Origin: Solwaraspora sp. WMMD792
Lineage (GTDB): Bacteria > Actinomycetota > Actinomycetes > Mycobacteriales > Micromonosporaceae
Direction: 5' to 3'
DNA length: 64,000 nucleotides
Assembly: GCF_029626105.1 (NCBI RefSeq)
Contig: NZ_JARUBH010000009.1
Coordinates: forward strand, 6,752,011-6,816,010
In this document: positions 45,991-55,791 of the stretch, piece by piece
How positions within the stretch are numbered: position 1 is the stretch's first letter
How the letters are laid out: each line of letters starts with the position of its first letter
Notes under the pieces: model-generated
Told to the model about the DNA's origin: nothing
What the model saw: the letters and a program-made list of their open reading frames with translations, nothing else
The model's database searches: none
Program-made: the position numbers and the translations under genes

Positions 45991-47091
45991 ATGCTCTTCG
46001 CCGTTATTCCGGCGGGTGGCAGCGGCACCCGACTGTGGCCGCTGTCCCGCGCCGGTAACCCTAAATTCCTGCACCCCCTCACCGGCACCACCGCCTCACT
46101 GCTGCAGGCGACCGTCGCACGGCTGGCGCCGCTGACCGATCCGGAACGGATTCTGGTGGTGACCGGTGCGGCGCACGCCGCGGCGGTCGCCCGGCAGTTG
46201 GCGACGGTGCCGGAGGAGAACGTGCTCGTCGAGCCGTCGCCCCGGGACTCCTGCGCGGCGATCGCCCTCGCCGCCGCTGTCGTCGCCCGGCGTGAACCGC
46301 AGGCCGTGATGGGTTCGTTCGCGGCCGACCATTTGATCGGCGACACCGACCGGTACGTGGAGACGATCCGTCAGGCGGTGGACGGAGCCCGCACCGGCCT
46401 GCTGATGACCGTAGGTATCACCCCCACCCGGCCGGAGACCGGCTACGGCTACCTGGCCTGTGGCGACACCATCGGTTCCGGGCCGGTCCGCCGGGTCGAG
46501 CAGTTCACCGAGAAGCCAGGGCTGGCGGTTGCCGAGAAATACCTGCGCTCCGGCCGGCACCTCTGGAACGCCAGCATGTTCGTCTGGCGGGTCGACGTGT
46601 TCCTCACCGAGCTGGCCCGCCAACAGCCCGAGCTGCACTCCGGCCTGAGCCGGATCGCGGCCAGGTGGGACAGCCCCGACCGGGACGAGGTGCTCGGCGA
46701 GGTCTGGCCGACACTGCCCCGCATCTCCGTCGACTACGCGGTGATGGAGGGCGCGGCCGCCGCCGGGCGGGTCGGCACCGTCCCCGGCGACTTCGGCTGG
46801 AACGACGTCGGGGACTTCCACACCCTCGGCGACGTGCTGCCCGCCGATCCGGACGGCAACGTCGTCCTCGGTGCCCCGGCGGCCGAGGAGAAGCCGGGGG
46901 TGCTGCTGCGGGACAGCAGCGGCCTGGTGGTGGTGCCGCACTCCGGCCGGCTGGTCGCGGCGCTCGGCGTACGGGACCTGATCGTGGTGGACACCCCGGA
47001 CGCGGTGATGGTCTGCCCGCGCGATCGGGCGCAGGAGGTCAAGCGGCTGGTGGACGCACTCAAGGAACGCGGCGAGGACGGCTACGTCTGA
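45991..47091 (+). CDS. manC: Mannose-1-phosphate guanylyltransferase
   Basis: A 366-residue nucleotidyltransferase that makes GDP-mannose from mannose-1-phosphate and GTP. The pyrophosphorylase motif is AGGSGTRLWPLSR and the sugar-binding motif is QFTEKP; SWGWN-type residues appear as DFGWNDVGDF. There is no C-terminal cupin, so this is a monofunctional form without phosphomannose isomerase. ATG 45991 is preferred although no strong ribosome site is seen. It follows the glycosyltransferase gene by 78 bp and likely belongs to the same unit. Confidence 0.92.
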   Translation: MLFAVIPAGGSGTRLWPLSRAGNPKFLHPLTGTTASLLQATVARLAPLTDPERILVVTGAAHAAAVARQLATVPEENVLVEPSPRDSCAAIALAAAVVARREPQAVMGSFAADHLIGDTDRYVETIRQAVDGARTGLLMTVGITPTRPETGYGYLACGDTIGSGPVRRVEQFTEKPGLAVAEKYLRSGRHLWNASMFVWRVDVFLTELARQQPELHSGLSRIAARWDSPDRDEVLGEVWPTLPRISVDYAVMEGAAAAGRVGTVPGDFGWNDVGDFHTLGDVLPADPDGNVVLGAPAAEEKPGVLLRDSSGLVVVPHSGRLVAALGVRDLIVVDTPDAVMVCPRDRAQEVKRLVDALKERGEDGYV

Positions 47092-47104
47092 GCCACCCGG
47101 TCCG

Positions 47105-48283
47105 TCACGGCGCCGCGACGAGCCCGAGTGCGACGACGGTGCCGTCGGGGCCGGCGACGGTACCCAGCTCGGCGCTGGCGACACCGTCGGCCGCCAGCGC
47201 CGCCCGTAGCCGGTGCAGGTCGGCGCCGAAACGCACCAGGTCCGGCGGCGTATCGCCGGGCGGCCGGCAGCGCAGCAACACCGGGTACGCCGCGTTAGCC
47301 GGCAGACCGTCGACCGGCAGACCGTCGGCCGCGGTCCGCTGGTCGTCGGCGTCGGCCAGTTCGAAGCGGGTGCCGGGTGCCACCACCTCGGACACCAGCC
47401 GGACCGCCCGGGCCACGGTCTCGCCGTCGACCGGACGGCGATCGTCGACTCCGGCGGCCAGGGCGCCCGCCGGTCCGGCCGGGGCCGCTACCGGTCCGCC
47501 CGGCGGCAGGCCCGCCGCCGCGAGCAGCCCGGCCCGCCAGGCCTCCGCCGTACCCAGCGTGAACAGGTCCTGACCTGGTTCGCGGATCAGTGGGCGCACG
47601 CCCGGCCCGTCGGGATTGGCCGGCCCCGCCGGCGGTTCCGGCCGCCACGGATAGCCGCGGACCACCGCCACCGGCACCTGCTCCGACTTGCCCTTCACCA
47701 GGTCCCCGGCAGCGGCCATCTCGTCGACCACCGCCATCTGGGTCAGCCGCAGCTCGTTGCCGTACCGGTCGGTCTGGCCGCGGTAGTCGCGCACCGGGTC
47801 GATGCCGGCGGCCCCGAGCGCGACGTCGGTCAGGCCGTTGCGCCACGGCCGTCCCATGGTGTCCGACACGACAACCGCCAGATCGAGCCCCAGCCGGGCG
47901 TGCAATCCGGCCCGCAGTTGTCGGGCCGACCGGTCCGGATCGACCGGTAACAGCACCAGCCGGGTGGGAGCCACGTTCGAGTTGTCGATCCCGGCGGCCG
48001 CCATCACGAACCCGTGCCGGGTCCGGACGATCCGGGTCGCCCCACGCCGCGCCACCACCTCGACGGTCTCGGCGGCCAGCACCTCGTCGCGGACCCGGCT
48101 GCGGTCCGGCTCGTCGGCCGGCAGGTCCACCAGCCGGCCCTCGGCCTTGGAAACAATCTTGCTGGTCACCACGAGGACGTCGCCGTCGCGCAGCCACGGC
48201 GCGGCGTCCCCGATCAGCGCCGCCAGGTCGTCACCGGGGACCACCTCGCCGATCCCGGTGACCGGCAGGATCTCCAGCCTCAT
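47105..48283 (-). CDS. fbiB: Coenzyme F420:L-glutamate ligase FbiB, shortened C-terminus
   Basis: A 392-residue FbiB. Residues 1 to about 260 are the CofE ligase domain ([49 protein letters not shown]), which adds glutamates to F420-0. The interdomain phrase [11 protein letters not shown] matches the mycobacterial protein, but the following roughly 130 residues do not resemble the FMN-binding nitroreductase domain of the 448-residue M. tuberculosis FbiB, which reduces dehydro-F420-0. The ATG overlaps the fbiA stop (ATGA), so the two are co-translated. Confidence 0.9.
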   Translation of the reverse strand: MRLEILPVTGIGEVVPGDDLAALIGDAAPWLRDGDVLVVTSKIVSKAEGRLVDLPADEPDRSRVRDEVLAAETVEVVARRGATRIVRTRHGFVMAAAGIDNSNVAPTRLVLLPVDPDRSARQLRAGLHARLGLDLAVVVSDTMGRPWRNGLTDVALGAAGIDPVRDYRGQTDRYGNELRLTQMAVVDEMAAAGDLVKGKSEQVPVAVVRGYPWRPEPPAGPANPDGPGVRPLIREPGQDLFTLGTAEAWRAGLLAAAGLPPGGPVAAPAGPAGALAAGVDDRRPVDGETVARAVRLVSEVVAPGTRFELADADDQRTAADGLPVDGLPANAAYPVLLRCRPPGDTPPDLVRFGADLHRLRAALAADGVASAELGTVAGPDGTVVALGLVAAP

Positions 48284-49311
48284 CCGGTCACCTCGGTCGG
48301 CCGGCCGGCCAGTTCGATCGCGGCGCCGACCATCGCGGCCGTCGCCGCCTCGTCGGACATCCACAGCGGTACGGCCCGCACCTCGATCCCGTCCACCCGG
48401 GTGGCCTCGTCCACCGGGTCGACCAGCCAGCCGTCCAGCAGCCCGCCGGCGCGACGGGCGCCGTAGAGCGCCGCCACCCCCGCCGCCGTGCACGGTTCAC
48501 CCAGCACCGCGAGGCACCGGTCGGCCATGCCGCGTACCGGTGCGTCGCCGATGATCGGCGACACCCCGACCACGGGAGCCGGGTTGCCGGCGAGCGCCTC
48601 GCGGATCCCGGGTACGGCGAGCACCGGCGCGATGCTCACCACCGGGTTACTCGGCGCGATCAGCACGACGTCGGCGGCGGCCAGTGCGTCCAGTACTCCG
48701 GCAGCCGGCTTGGCCTGTGCCGCGCCGACGAAGACGAACCGGTGGGTGGGCAGCGCGCCCCGATGGCGTACCCACCATTCCTGGAAATGGATGGCCCGCT
48801 CGCCGCCGGCATCGGGCCCCGGCCCTTGCGCCGGCCCCTGCCCCGGCCCTTGCGCCGGGTTTGGCTCCGGGTCGGAGACGACGACGTGGGTCTCCAGTCG
48901 GTCGTCGGTGGCCGGCAGCAGCCGCAGCCCCGGCTGCCAGCGGGCGCATAGCGCCTCGGTGACCGCCGACAGCGGGTAGCCGGCGTTGAGCATGGTGGTG
49001 CGGACCAGATGGGTGGCGACGTCCCGGTCACCGAGCCCGAACCAGGTGGGTTCCGCCTGGTAAGCGGCCAGCTCGTTCTTCACCGCCCAGGTCTCGCCGA
49101 CCCGGCCCCAGCCGCGCTCCGGATCCGCGCCACCGCCGAGTGTGTACATCACGCTGTCCAGGTCCGGGCTGATCCGCAATCCGTGCAGGATGACGTCGTC
49201 ACCGACGTTGACCACGGCGGTCAGCTCGGCTCCCGTGCGTCGGGCGTACTCCCGCGCGCCGACCAGGAACTTCGCGCCGCCGATCCCGCCGGTCAGTACC
49301 ACGATCCGCAT
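48280..49311 (-). CDS. fbiA: 2-phospho-L-lactate / phosphoenolpyruvate transferase FbiA
   Basis: A 343-residue FbiA (CofD). The N-terminal signature is [16 protein letters not shown], and [28 protein letters not shown] and [10 protein letters not shown] follow. It joins the activated three-carbon phosphate to Fo to give dehydro-F420-0 in actinobacteria. An unusual Gly/Pro/Gln insertion ([18 protein letters not shown]) occurs near residues 161-178, encoded by a short GC repeat. ATG 49311 is preferred over ATG 49320 because GAGG lies at a better distance. Confidence 0.93.
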   Translation of the reverse strand: MRIVVLTGGIGGAKFLVGAREYARRTGAELTAVVNVGDDVILHGLRISPDLDSVMYTLGGGADPERGWGRVGETWAVKNELAAYQAEPTWFGLGDRDVATHLVRTTMLNAGYPLSAVTEALCARWQPGLRLLPATDDRLETHVVVSDPEPNPAQGPGQGPAQGPGPDAGGERAIHFQEWWVRHRGALPTHRFVFVGAAQAKPAAGVLDALAAADVVLIAPSNPVVSIAPVLAVPGIREALAGNPAPVVGVSPIIGDAPVRGMADRCLAVLGEPCTAAGVAALYGARRAGGLLDGWLVDPVDEATRVDGIEVRAVPLWMSDEAATAAMVGAAIELAGRPTEVTG

Positions 49312-49390
49312 GCCGTCCATCCTCGTCCATCGGCGGAGCACTACGCTCACCGGCATCGACCGCCGCCACCTGCGAGCACCGGGAGAATGC

Positions 49391-50275
49391 GTGACCACCC
49401 AACCAGAGGCTGGGCCCGGCGACCGGCCACCAGCCAGAGACCTCACCATGCCGCTGCGGGAGCTCGCCGCCGCCGTCCTGCTCGGTGCCACCGCGGTGTT
49501 CCTGTTCACCGCGTTGCTGGACCTGCTTGTCCCGTACCGGCTCGGCTTCGGGCCGGGGTTCGCCCGCCGTTCGGCGGACAGCTTCGGCAACTTCGTCAAC
49601 CTGGCCACGATCGGCTTCCCGTTGCTGGCGGTGCTGCTCGCCACGCACCTCACCCCGGAGCTGGGCCGGGCCCGGTTGATGACCCTGGTCGCCCTCGTCG
49701 AGTACGCGGTCGCCGCGGTGTTCGGTGGTCTGTTCGGGCTGCTGGTCGGCTTCGTCGTGCTGGTCGACGACACCATCCGCGGCGGCTTTCAGGCGATGCT
49801 GACCCGGGCGGCGTGGCTGGCGGTGCTCGGCGTCGCCGGGTACGCGCTGTGGCGGATCTGGCAGGGGCGCTACCAGGTGGCACGACCGAAGCCGCCGGCA
49901 CCGGGCGGCTACGGCCCACCGCCGGGTTACGGCCCACCCGGCCAGCCCGGTCCGTACGGCCCACCGCCGCCCGGTTACGGCCAGCCGGGTCCGTACCACC
50001 AGCCGGGGCAGTACGGCTTCCATCAGCCGGGGCAGTACGGCCAGCCCGGCCAACCGGGGCCGGCGTACCCACCGCCGCAGCCCAGCGGCCCGCATCCGAT
50101 GTACGCGCCACCGCCGGCACCGTCGTCCGGGCCGCCCGCTCCGCCGGCACCGTCGTCCGGGCCGCCCGCTCCGCCGGCACCCTCGTCCGGCACGGCGGAA
50201 CAGTCCGCGCCGGCTGGAGACAAGCCCCGGCCGCAGGAGCCGGGACCGGACGGGCCGACCCAGCGGATCTCCTGA
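49391..50275 (+). CDS. Membrane protein with Pro/Gly/Tyr-rich tail ending in TQRIS
   Basis: A 294-residue protein. Four membrane segments lie within residues about 20-155 (LRELAAAVLLGATAVFLFTA first), followed by a long low-complexity tail rich in Gly, Pro, Tyr and Gln with GPP.GYGPP and APSSGPPAPP repeats. The extreme C-terminus is EPGPDGPTQRIS. The pattern, membrane bundle plus disordered tail ending in acidic-TxRIS, resembles the DETTRISQ protein at 39250. GTG 49391 has GGGAG upstream. It lies between fbiA and fbiC but shows no F420-related motif. Confidence 0.75.
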   Translation: MTTQPEAGPGDRPPARDLTMPLRELAAAVLLGATAVFLFTALLDLLVPYRLGFGPGFARRSADSFGNFVNLATIGFPLLAVLLATHLTPELGRARLMTLVALVEYAVAAVFGGLFGLLVGFVVLVDDTIRGGFQAMLTRAAWLAVLGVAGYALWRIWQGRYQVARPKPPAPGGYGPPPGYGPPGQPGPYGPPPPGYGQPGPYHQPGQYGFHQPGQYGQPGQPGPAYPPPQPSGPHPMYAPPPAPSSGPPAPPAPSSGPPAPPAPSSGTAEQSAPAGDKPRPQEPGPDGPTQRIS

Positions 50276-50370
50276 TCGGCTCCGGTCGCCGGCGGCCCAG
50301 CTCCGGTCGCCGGTGACCGCTGTGGCGAGCGCCACCGGCCGGCGCAGGCCCGAGGGCCTAGTCTGCACTG

Positions 50371-52929
50371 GTGGCCGAGCACACCGAATCCGTCGTCGCC
50401 CGGGTGACCGGGGCCGCCCCGGCGGAACAGCCCACCACCGCCAGTGTCCGGCGGGCGCTGCGTCGTGCCGCGACCGGCCGCAGTCTCGACCTGGACGAGG
50501 CGGTCGCGCTGCTGGCCGCCACCGGTGGCGAGTTCGACGAACTGCTCGACCTCGCCGGTTCGCTGCGCGACGCAGGGCTGCGCGACGCCGGCCGGCCGGG
50601 CGTGATCACGTACTCGCGGAAGGTCTTCGTCCCGTTGACCCGGCTCTGCCGGGACCGCTGCCACTACTGCACCTTCGCCACCGTGCCGGGCCGGCTGCCC
50701 GCCGCGTACCTGGACCGCGACGAGGTCCTGGCGATCGCCCGGGCCGGTGCCGCTCAGGGCTGCAAGGAGGCGTTGTTCACCCTCGGTGACCGCCCCGAAG
50801 ACCGCTGGCCGGCGGCCCGCCGGTGGCTGGACGAGCGGGGCTACGACTCCACCGTCGACTATCTGCGGGCCTGCGCGATCGCCGTACTGGAGGAGACCGG
50901 TCTGCTGCCGCACCTCAACCCGGGGGTGCTGAGCTGGGCCGAGCTGCAACGGCTCAAGCCGGTGGCGCCCAGCATGGGGATGATGCTGGAGACCACCGCG
51001 ACCCGGCTGTGGTCCGAGCCGGGCGGCCCGCACCACGGCTCGCCGGACAAGGAACCGGCGGTGCGGTTGCGGGCGATCGCCGACGCCGGCCGGGTCGGCG
51101 TGCCGTACACCACCGGCCTGCTGATCGGCATCGGCGAAACTCCCCGGGAACGGGTCGAGTCGCTGTTCGCGATCCGCTCGGCGGCCCGGGAGTACGGCCA
51201 CATTCAGGAGGTGATCCTGCAGAACTTCCGCGCCAAGCCGGACACGGCGATGCGTGGCATGCCGGACGCCGAACTGCGTGACCTGGCCGCGACGGTTGCC
51301 GTCGGCCGCCTCCTGCTCGGGCCGGGTGCCCGCATCCAGGCCCCGCCGAACCTGGTCGAGGGGGAGTACGCGCTGCTGCTGCGGGCCGGCATCGACGACT
51401 GGGGCGGGGTGTCACCGGTGACCCCGGACCACGTCAATCCGGAGCGGCCCTGGCCGCAGATCGACGAGCTGACCCGGCGTACCGCCGCCGCCGGGTTCAC
51501 TCTGCGGGAACGGCTGACCGTCTACCCCGAGTATGTGCGGCGCGGCGAGGCGTGGCTGGACCCCCGGCTGGCCGCGCACGTGTCGGCGCTCGCCGAGCCG
51601 GGCACCGGTCTGGCCGACGAGTCGGCGGTGCCGGTCGGCCGCCCCTGGCAGGAGCCGGAGGAGGTGTTCGCCCCGGTCGGTCGGACCGATCTGCACACCA
51701 CGATCGACACCACCGGGCGGACCGGGGACCGGCGGGGCGACTTCGACCGGGTGTACGGCGACTGGGCCGAGGTCGCCGGCCGGATCAGCGCGCCGACCGG
51801 TGCCGGCACTAACGGCGACGGCGCTGGCGACGCGAATCTGCGGGCCGGGCTGCGGCTGGCCGCCGACGATCCGGCGGCGCTGCTGCAACCACGGCACACC
51901 GACGCGGCGCTCGCCCTGTTCACCGCCGATGGCGCGGCCCTGGACCAGCTCTGCCGGATCGCCGACGAGGTACGCCGGGACACCGTCGGCGACGACGTGA
52001 CCTACGTGGTCAACCGCAACATCAACTTCTCCAACGTCTGCTACGTCGGCTGCCGATTCTGCGCGTTCGCCCAGCGGGAACGGGACGCCGACGCGTTCCG
52101 GCTCTCCGCCGAGCAGGTGGCGGACCGGGCCGAGGAGGCGTGGCGGGCCGGTGCCACCGAGGTCTGCATGCAGGGCGGCATCGATCCCAAGCTTCCGGTG
52201 ACCGCGTACGCCGAGTTGGTCCGGGCGGTCAAACGACGGGTGCCGCAACTGCACGTGCACGCCTTCTCCCCGATGGAGATCGTCACCGCCGCCGCGAAGG
52301 CGGGCATGCCGGTCCGGGACTGGCTGCTGATGCTGCGCGAGGCGGGACTGGACACCATCCCGGGGACCGCGGCGGAGATCCTCGACGACGACGTGCGGTG
52401 GGTGCTGACCAAGGGCAAACTGCCGGCCGCCACCTGGGTCGAGGTGGTGACCACCGCGCACGAGCTGGGGCTGCGGTCCAGCTCGACGATGATGTACGGG
52501 CACGTGGACCATCCCGGCCAGTGGTTGGCGCATTTCCGGGTGCTGGCCGGGGTGCAGGACCGCACCGGCGGCTTCACCGAGTTCGTCGCACTGCCATTTG
52601 TGCACACCAATGCGCCGATCTACCTCGCCGGGCTGGCCCGGCCCGGGCCGACCTGGCGGGAGAACCGTGCCGTGCACGCCATGGCCCGGCTGCTGCTGCA
52701 CGGCCGGATCGACAACATCCAGTGTTCCTGGGTGAAGCTCGGCGACGAGGGCACCGTCGCGATGCTGCGCGGCGGGTGCAACGATCTCGGCGGGACGCTG
52801 ATGGAGGAGACGATTTCCCGGATGGCCGGTTCGGCCAACGGCTCGGCGCGTACCGAGGCGCAGTTGCAGTCGATCGCGGCCGCCGCCGGCCGTCCGGCGG
52901 TCCGGCGGTCCACCGCGTACCAGCGCTGA
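50371..52929 (+). CDS. fbiC: Fo synthase FbiC (fused CofG and CofH)
   Basis: An 852-residue radical SAM protein with two catalytic halves. The CofG half has the cluster motif C93-x3-C97-x2-C100 ([11 protein letters not shown]), and the CofH half has C557-x3-C561-x2-C564 ([10 protein letters not shown]). Together they build the deazaflavin Fo from tyrosine and a ribityl-uracil. The fused form is the actinobacterial arrangement. GTG 50371 has no ribosome site, but TAGTCT (50359-50364) lies 6 bp upstream, so the transcript is probably leaderless. With fbiA and fbiB nearby, three of the core F420 genes lie within 6 kb; fbiD is not in the window. Confidence 0.96.
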   Translation: MAEHTESVVARVTGAAPAEQPTTASVRRALRRAATGRSLDLDEAVALLAATGGEFDELLDLAGSLRDAGLRDAGRPGVITYSRKVFVPLTRLCRDRCHYCTFATVPGRLPAAYLDRDEVLAIARAGAAQGCKEALFTLGDRPEDRWPAARRWLDERGYDSTVDYLRACAIAVLEETGLLPHLNPGVLSWAELQRLKPVAPSMGMMLETTATRLWSEPGGPHHGSPDKEPAVRLRAIADAGRVGVPYTTGLLIGIGETPRERVESLFAIRSAAREYGHIQEVILQNFRAKPDTAMRGMPDAELRDLAATVAVGRLLLGPGARIQAPPNLVEGEYALLLRAGIDDWGGVSPVTPDHVNPERPWPQIDELTRRTAAAGFTLRERLTVYPEYVRRGEAWLDPRLAAHVSALAEPGTGLADESAVPVGRPWQEPEEVFAPVGRTDLHTTIDTTGRTGDRRGDFDRVYGDWAEVAGRISAPTGAGTNGDGAGDANLRAGLRLAADDPAALLQPRHTDAALALFTADGAALDQLCRIADEVRRDTVGDDVTYVVNRNINFSNVCYVGCRFCAFAQRERDADAFRLSAEQVADRAEEAWRAGATEVCMQGGIDPKLPVTAYAELVRAVKRRVPQLHVHAFSPMEIVTAAAKAGMPVRDWLLMLREAGLDTIPGTAAEILDDDVRWVLTKGKLPAATWVEVVTTAHELGLRSSSTMMYGHVDHPGQWLAHFRVLAGVQDRTGGFTEFVALPFVHTNAPIYLAGLARPGPTWRENRAVHAMARLLLHGRIDNIQCSWVKLGDEGTVAMLRGGCNDLGGTLMEETISRMAGSANGSARTEAQLQSIAAAAGRPAVRRSTAYQR

Positions 52930-53121
52930 CGGCCGGGTCGGGTCCGGGGCCGGCGCGCTGCGGTGGCGTACCCGACAAAAGTCGATTCGCGGATGATCGA
53001 ACCCACCGGCGTCGTCGGCCGTATGGATAGGTGCCGGCGACTGCGGGTGACAGATGGGCCGCGCCGGCACTGGTCCCATCGCGACAGTGGGTTACCCCCT
53101 GACCCACCGGAAGGGTTGTCC

Positions 53122-53406
53122 ATGAGAACTCGCCAGCGAAACCGACCGAAGTTCAAAATTTCCCGCCGCCAGGTGCTGACCGTGGCGGCGAGTGCGGGTG
53201 TCGGCGCGGCCGCGGTCAGCGTCAGCGGCCTTTCGTCGGCCGTGGACAGCCGGCTGGCCGGAGCAGCCTCGAATGACGAGGCGATCGTCGTCCATCTACG
53301 GGATCCGTCCAACGGCACGCTGGACGTCTTCGTCGGCACATCGCGGATCGAGGTACGCGACAAAGGCCTCGCCGCCCGGTTGCAGCGCGCCGCCCGCCAG
53401 GGCTGA
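53122..53406 (+). CDS. Small Tat-exported protein
   Basis: A 94-residue protein. The N-terminus carries a twin-arginine signal, SRRQVLTVAASAGVGAAAVS, ending near residue 50; the mature part is only about 45 residues, with a VVHLRDPSNGTLDVFVGTSRIEVRD pattern suggesting a small beta structure. No family recognised. ATG 53122 has GAAGGG 7 bp upstream. It lies 80 bp before the DUF4331 gene and probably forms a unit with it. Confidence 0.75.
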   Translation: MRTRQRNRPKFKISRRQVLTVAASAGVGAAAVSVSGLSSAVDSRLAGAASNDEAIVVHLRDPSNGTLDVFVGTSRIEVRDKGLAARLQRAARQG

Positions 53407-53486
53407 GTACGCCGTACGGGCACGTTCCACCTGACGCGTACCGCGTCGATCACCGATTCATTCAGGCTATGTGAGGTAGGTTCGCC

Positions 53487-54875
53487 ATGTCTTCGCACCG
53501 TGAAGCGCCGGAGATATCCAAGGACCCGGTCGCCGACAGCACCGACCTTTACGCGTTCGTGAGTCCGGACCGCCCGGACACGGTGACTCTCATCGCCAAC
53601 TATCTGCCTTTCCAGGTGCCGTCGGGCGGGCCGAACTTCTTCGAGTTCGGCGATGACGTGCTCTACGAGATCCACGTGGACAACAACGGTGACGGTCATC
53701 CGGACATCACCTACCAGTTCCGGTTCCACACCGAGATCACCAACGAGAACACGTTTCTCTACAACACCGGACCGATCGACGCGCTGGACAGCGAAAACTG
53801 GAACCGGCGCCAGTTCTACAGTGTCACCAAGGTGGACGCGCACGGCAAGGCGCAGCTGCTGGCCCGCAACGTGCCCTGCCCGCCGTGCAACATCGGTCCG
53901 CTGTCCACCCCCGACTACGTTGGGCTGGCCAACGACGCCACGTTCCAGCTCAAGAGCGGTGAACGGGTCTTCGCCGGGCAGCGGGCCGAGGGGTTCTTCG
54001 TCGACCTGGGCGCCATTTTCGACCTCGGCAACCTGCGGCCCTTCCAGCAGCTGCACGTGGTCGGCAAGGACATCTTCAACGTGGCGGACGAGCCGGTCAA
54101 CGCGACCGACCGGCTCAACGTGTCCAGCATCGCGTTGCAGATCCCGATCACCCACCTGGTCAGCGGCGGCGGCCGGTACGACGTCAACGACCAGCGTTCG
54201 GTGATCGGGGTGTGGACCTCCGCCGGGCGTCAGCAGGTGCGGGTGCTGGGGGCGGCCAAGGCCGCCGACGTCACCGTCGGCCCGGTGGCCCAGGTCTCAC
54301 GGCTCGGCAACCCGTTGTTCAACGAGGTCATCGTGCCGATGGCGCAGAAGGATCTGTGGAACACCCTGCCTCCGTCGGAGGACAAGCGCTTCGCCGGCCT
54401 GGTGGAGAAGCCCGAACTGGCGCAGTTGCTGCCGGTGCTCTACCCGGACGTCTTCCTCAATCTGGCCGAGCTCAACGAGTCCGGCAAGCCCCGTGCCGAT
54501 CTGGTGGCGATCCTGCTGACCGGGATCCCGGCCGGGCTGATCGACGGTTTCCAGAACAACACCGGCGATCTGCAGGCGGACATGCTGCGGCTGAACACCG
54601 CGATCCCGCCGGCGAAGCGGCCGAGTCGGTTCGGTCTGCTCGGCGGCGACCTGGCCGGTTTCCCGAACGGCCGCCGGACGACCGACGACGTGGTCACCAT
54701 CTCGCTGCGGGCCATCGCCGGGTTGACGTTCCCGCTGATCGACAAGAACTTCACCCCGGACGACGCGGCCGGCGCGGTGACCCACGGGCTGAGCGCGGCC
54801 GACGTGACCGCCCCGTTCCTGAAGCATTTCCCGTATCTCGGCGTGCCGTACGACGGGTTCAACAACCCGTCCTGA
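53487..54875 (+). CDS. DUF4331 domain protein
   Basis: A 462-residue protein with the DUF4331 opening (SSHREAPEISKDPVADSTDLYAFVSPDRPDTVTLIANY). A central CPPCN pair may be redox-active or metal binding, and VDNNGDGHPDI looks like a calcium-binding DxNxDGxxD loop. There is no signal peptide at this start. Role unknown; the Tat-exported small protein upstream and the 121-residue protein downstream are on the same strand with short gaps. ATG 53487. Confidence 0.85.
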   Translation: MSSHREAPEISKDPVADSTDLYAFVSPDRPDTVTLIANYLPFQVPSGGPNFFEFGDDVLYEIHVDNNGDGHPDITYQFRFHTEITNENTFLYNTGPIDALDSENWNRRQFYSVTKVDAHGKAQLLARNVPCPPCNIGPLSTPDYVGLANDATFQLKSGERVFAGQRAEGFFVDLGAIFDLGNLRPFQQLHVVGKDIFNVADEPVNATDRLNVSSIALQIPITHLVSGGGRYDVNDQRSVIGVWTSAGRQQVRVLGAAKAADVTVGPVAQVSRLGNPLFNEVIVPMAQKDLWNTLPPSEDKRFAGLVEKPELAQLLPVLYPDVFLNLAELNESGKPRADLVAILLTGIPAGLIDGFQNNTGDLQADMLRLNTAIPPAKRPSRFGLLGGDLAGFPNGRRTTDDVVTISLRAIAGLTFPLIDKNFTPDDAAGAVTHGLSAADVTAPFLKHFPYLGVPYDGFNNPS

Positions 54876-54931
54876 CCGGCCCGCACGTCCCGTCCGGGCC
54901 GACCCCGGCAGATCCAGAGAAGGTGGGGAGC

Positions 54932-55297
54932 ATGCACGAGCACAGTCTGGCCCCGTCGGAGACCGGCGGCGTCGTCCTCGACATCGGCGGCGACATGGGT
55001 GCCCTGATCATCTACACCGGACAGGAGTTCCACGGCCGGGAGATCGAGATCAGCCCGACCGCCGGTCCGGACCGGCCGGATCCGGCCCCGCGTACCCATG
55101 CGGCGGTCCGGGAGCGGCAGGTACGCGACGGAGTCTTCTTCAGCGCCGTCTACACCGATCTGCCGGCGGGTTCCTACACCGTGTGGCGCTCCGAGGAGGT
55201 GCCCGCCGGTCAGGTGACGATCACCGGCGGGGCGGTGACCGAGTTCGTCTGGCCGCAGCACGCCACGGCTGGGCGGCTGATCCCCAAGGCAGGGTGA
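54932..55297 (+). CDS. Conserved hypothetical protein, beta-rich
   Basis: A 121-residue protein: GALIIYTGQEFHGREIEIS, then RTHAAVRERQVRDGVFFSAVYTDLPAGSYTVW. The alternation suggests a small beta-sandwich, but no named domain is apparent. ATG 54932 has AAGGTGGGG upstream; GTG 54923 in frame is also possible. It follows the DUF4331 gene by 56 bp. Confidence 0.65.
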   Translation: MHEHSLAPSETGGVVLDIGGDMGALIIYTGQEFHGREIEISPTAGPDRPDPAPRTHAAVRERQVRDGVFFSAVYTDLPAGSYTVWRSEEVPAGQVTITGGAVTEFVWPQHATAGRLIPKAG

Positions 55298-55641
55298 TGG
55301 GACTCCCGCACGACAGTGTGACGAGATCGACGCACTAGGCGCGATCGGCTTCTGGGCCGTAGGCGTGATGGACCCCTGGGGAGGAAAGTAGGGCAAGTGA
55401 GGTAGACGGTCGTCCGACCGGACGTCGAGCCGGTGCCGCGTGAGCGGCACCGGCTCGACGTCGTCTGCGGACAGCGTCGTCGCCGCTGGGATTCGCCGGT
55501 CAGGCCGGGCAGGGTGGTGCGACTCGCCGGTCCCGCGTTACCCGGTGGGGGTCTGAATCGATAGGGCAGGTTGCGGGCCGGATGACAACGGGGAGGGCGG
55601 GTGACCGGTGCGCGACAGCAAGCCCATTTACCAGGTTCGTC
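55298..55641. other. Intergenic region without a supported gene
   Basis: Apart from the hairpin at 55421-55462 I see no gene here. Base composition stays high in G+C until about 55620, where the AT-richer whiB promoter begins. Confidence 0.5.
55421..55462. terminator. Perfect 19-bp hairpin upstream of whiB
   Basis: GACGTCGAGCCGGTGCCGC (55421-55439) pairs perfectly with 55444-55462 around the loop GTGA. It is the longest perfect stem with a short loop in the window. It lies 124 bp after the preceding gene, with no T-tract, and would isolate whiB from upstream transcription. Confidence 0.65.
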
Positions 55642-55671
55642 TTGACGACGCACGCATTACACGCGTGTAAT
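55642..55671 (+). promoter_or_regulatory. whiB promoter with overlapping 16-bp palindrome
   Basis: TTGACG (55642-55647) and TGTAAT (55666-55671) are spaced 18 bp. The perfect palindrome ATTACACGCGTGTAAT (55656-55671) covers the -10 and part of the spacer, so a dimeric regulator bound there would block or remodel the promoter. The start point would be near 55678, giving a leader of about 114 nt. Confidence 0.65.
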
Positions 55672-55791
55672 TTCAACGGGGTCGCTCGGACGGGCTGCAT
55701 CAAAACCGGATCGAACGGGCAAGATGGACACGCCTTCCGCGTGGGGGGTTGCGCCGGCCGGGTGGGGCGGCGCGCGAAAGGAGGCACGCGT

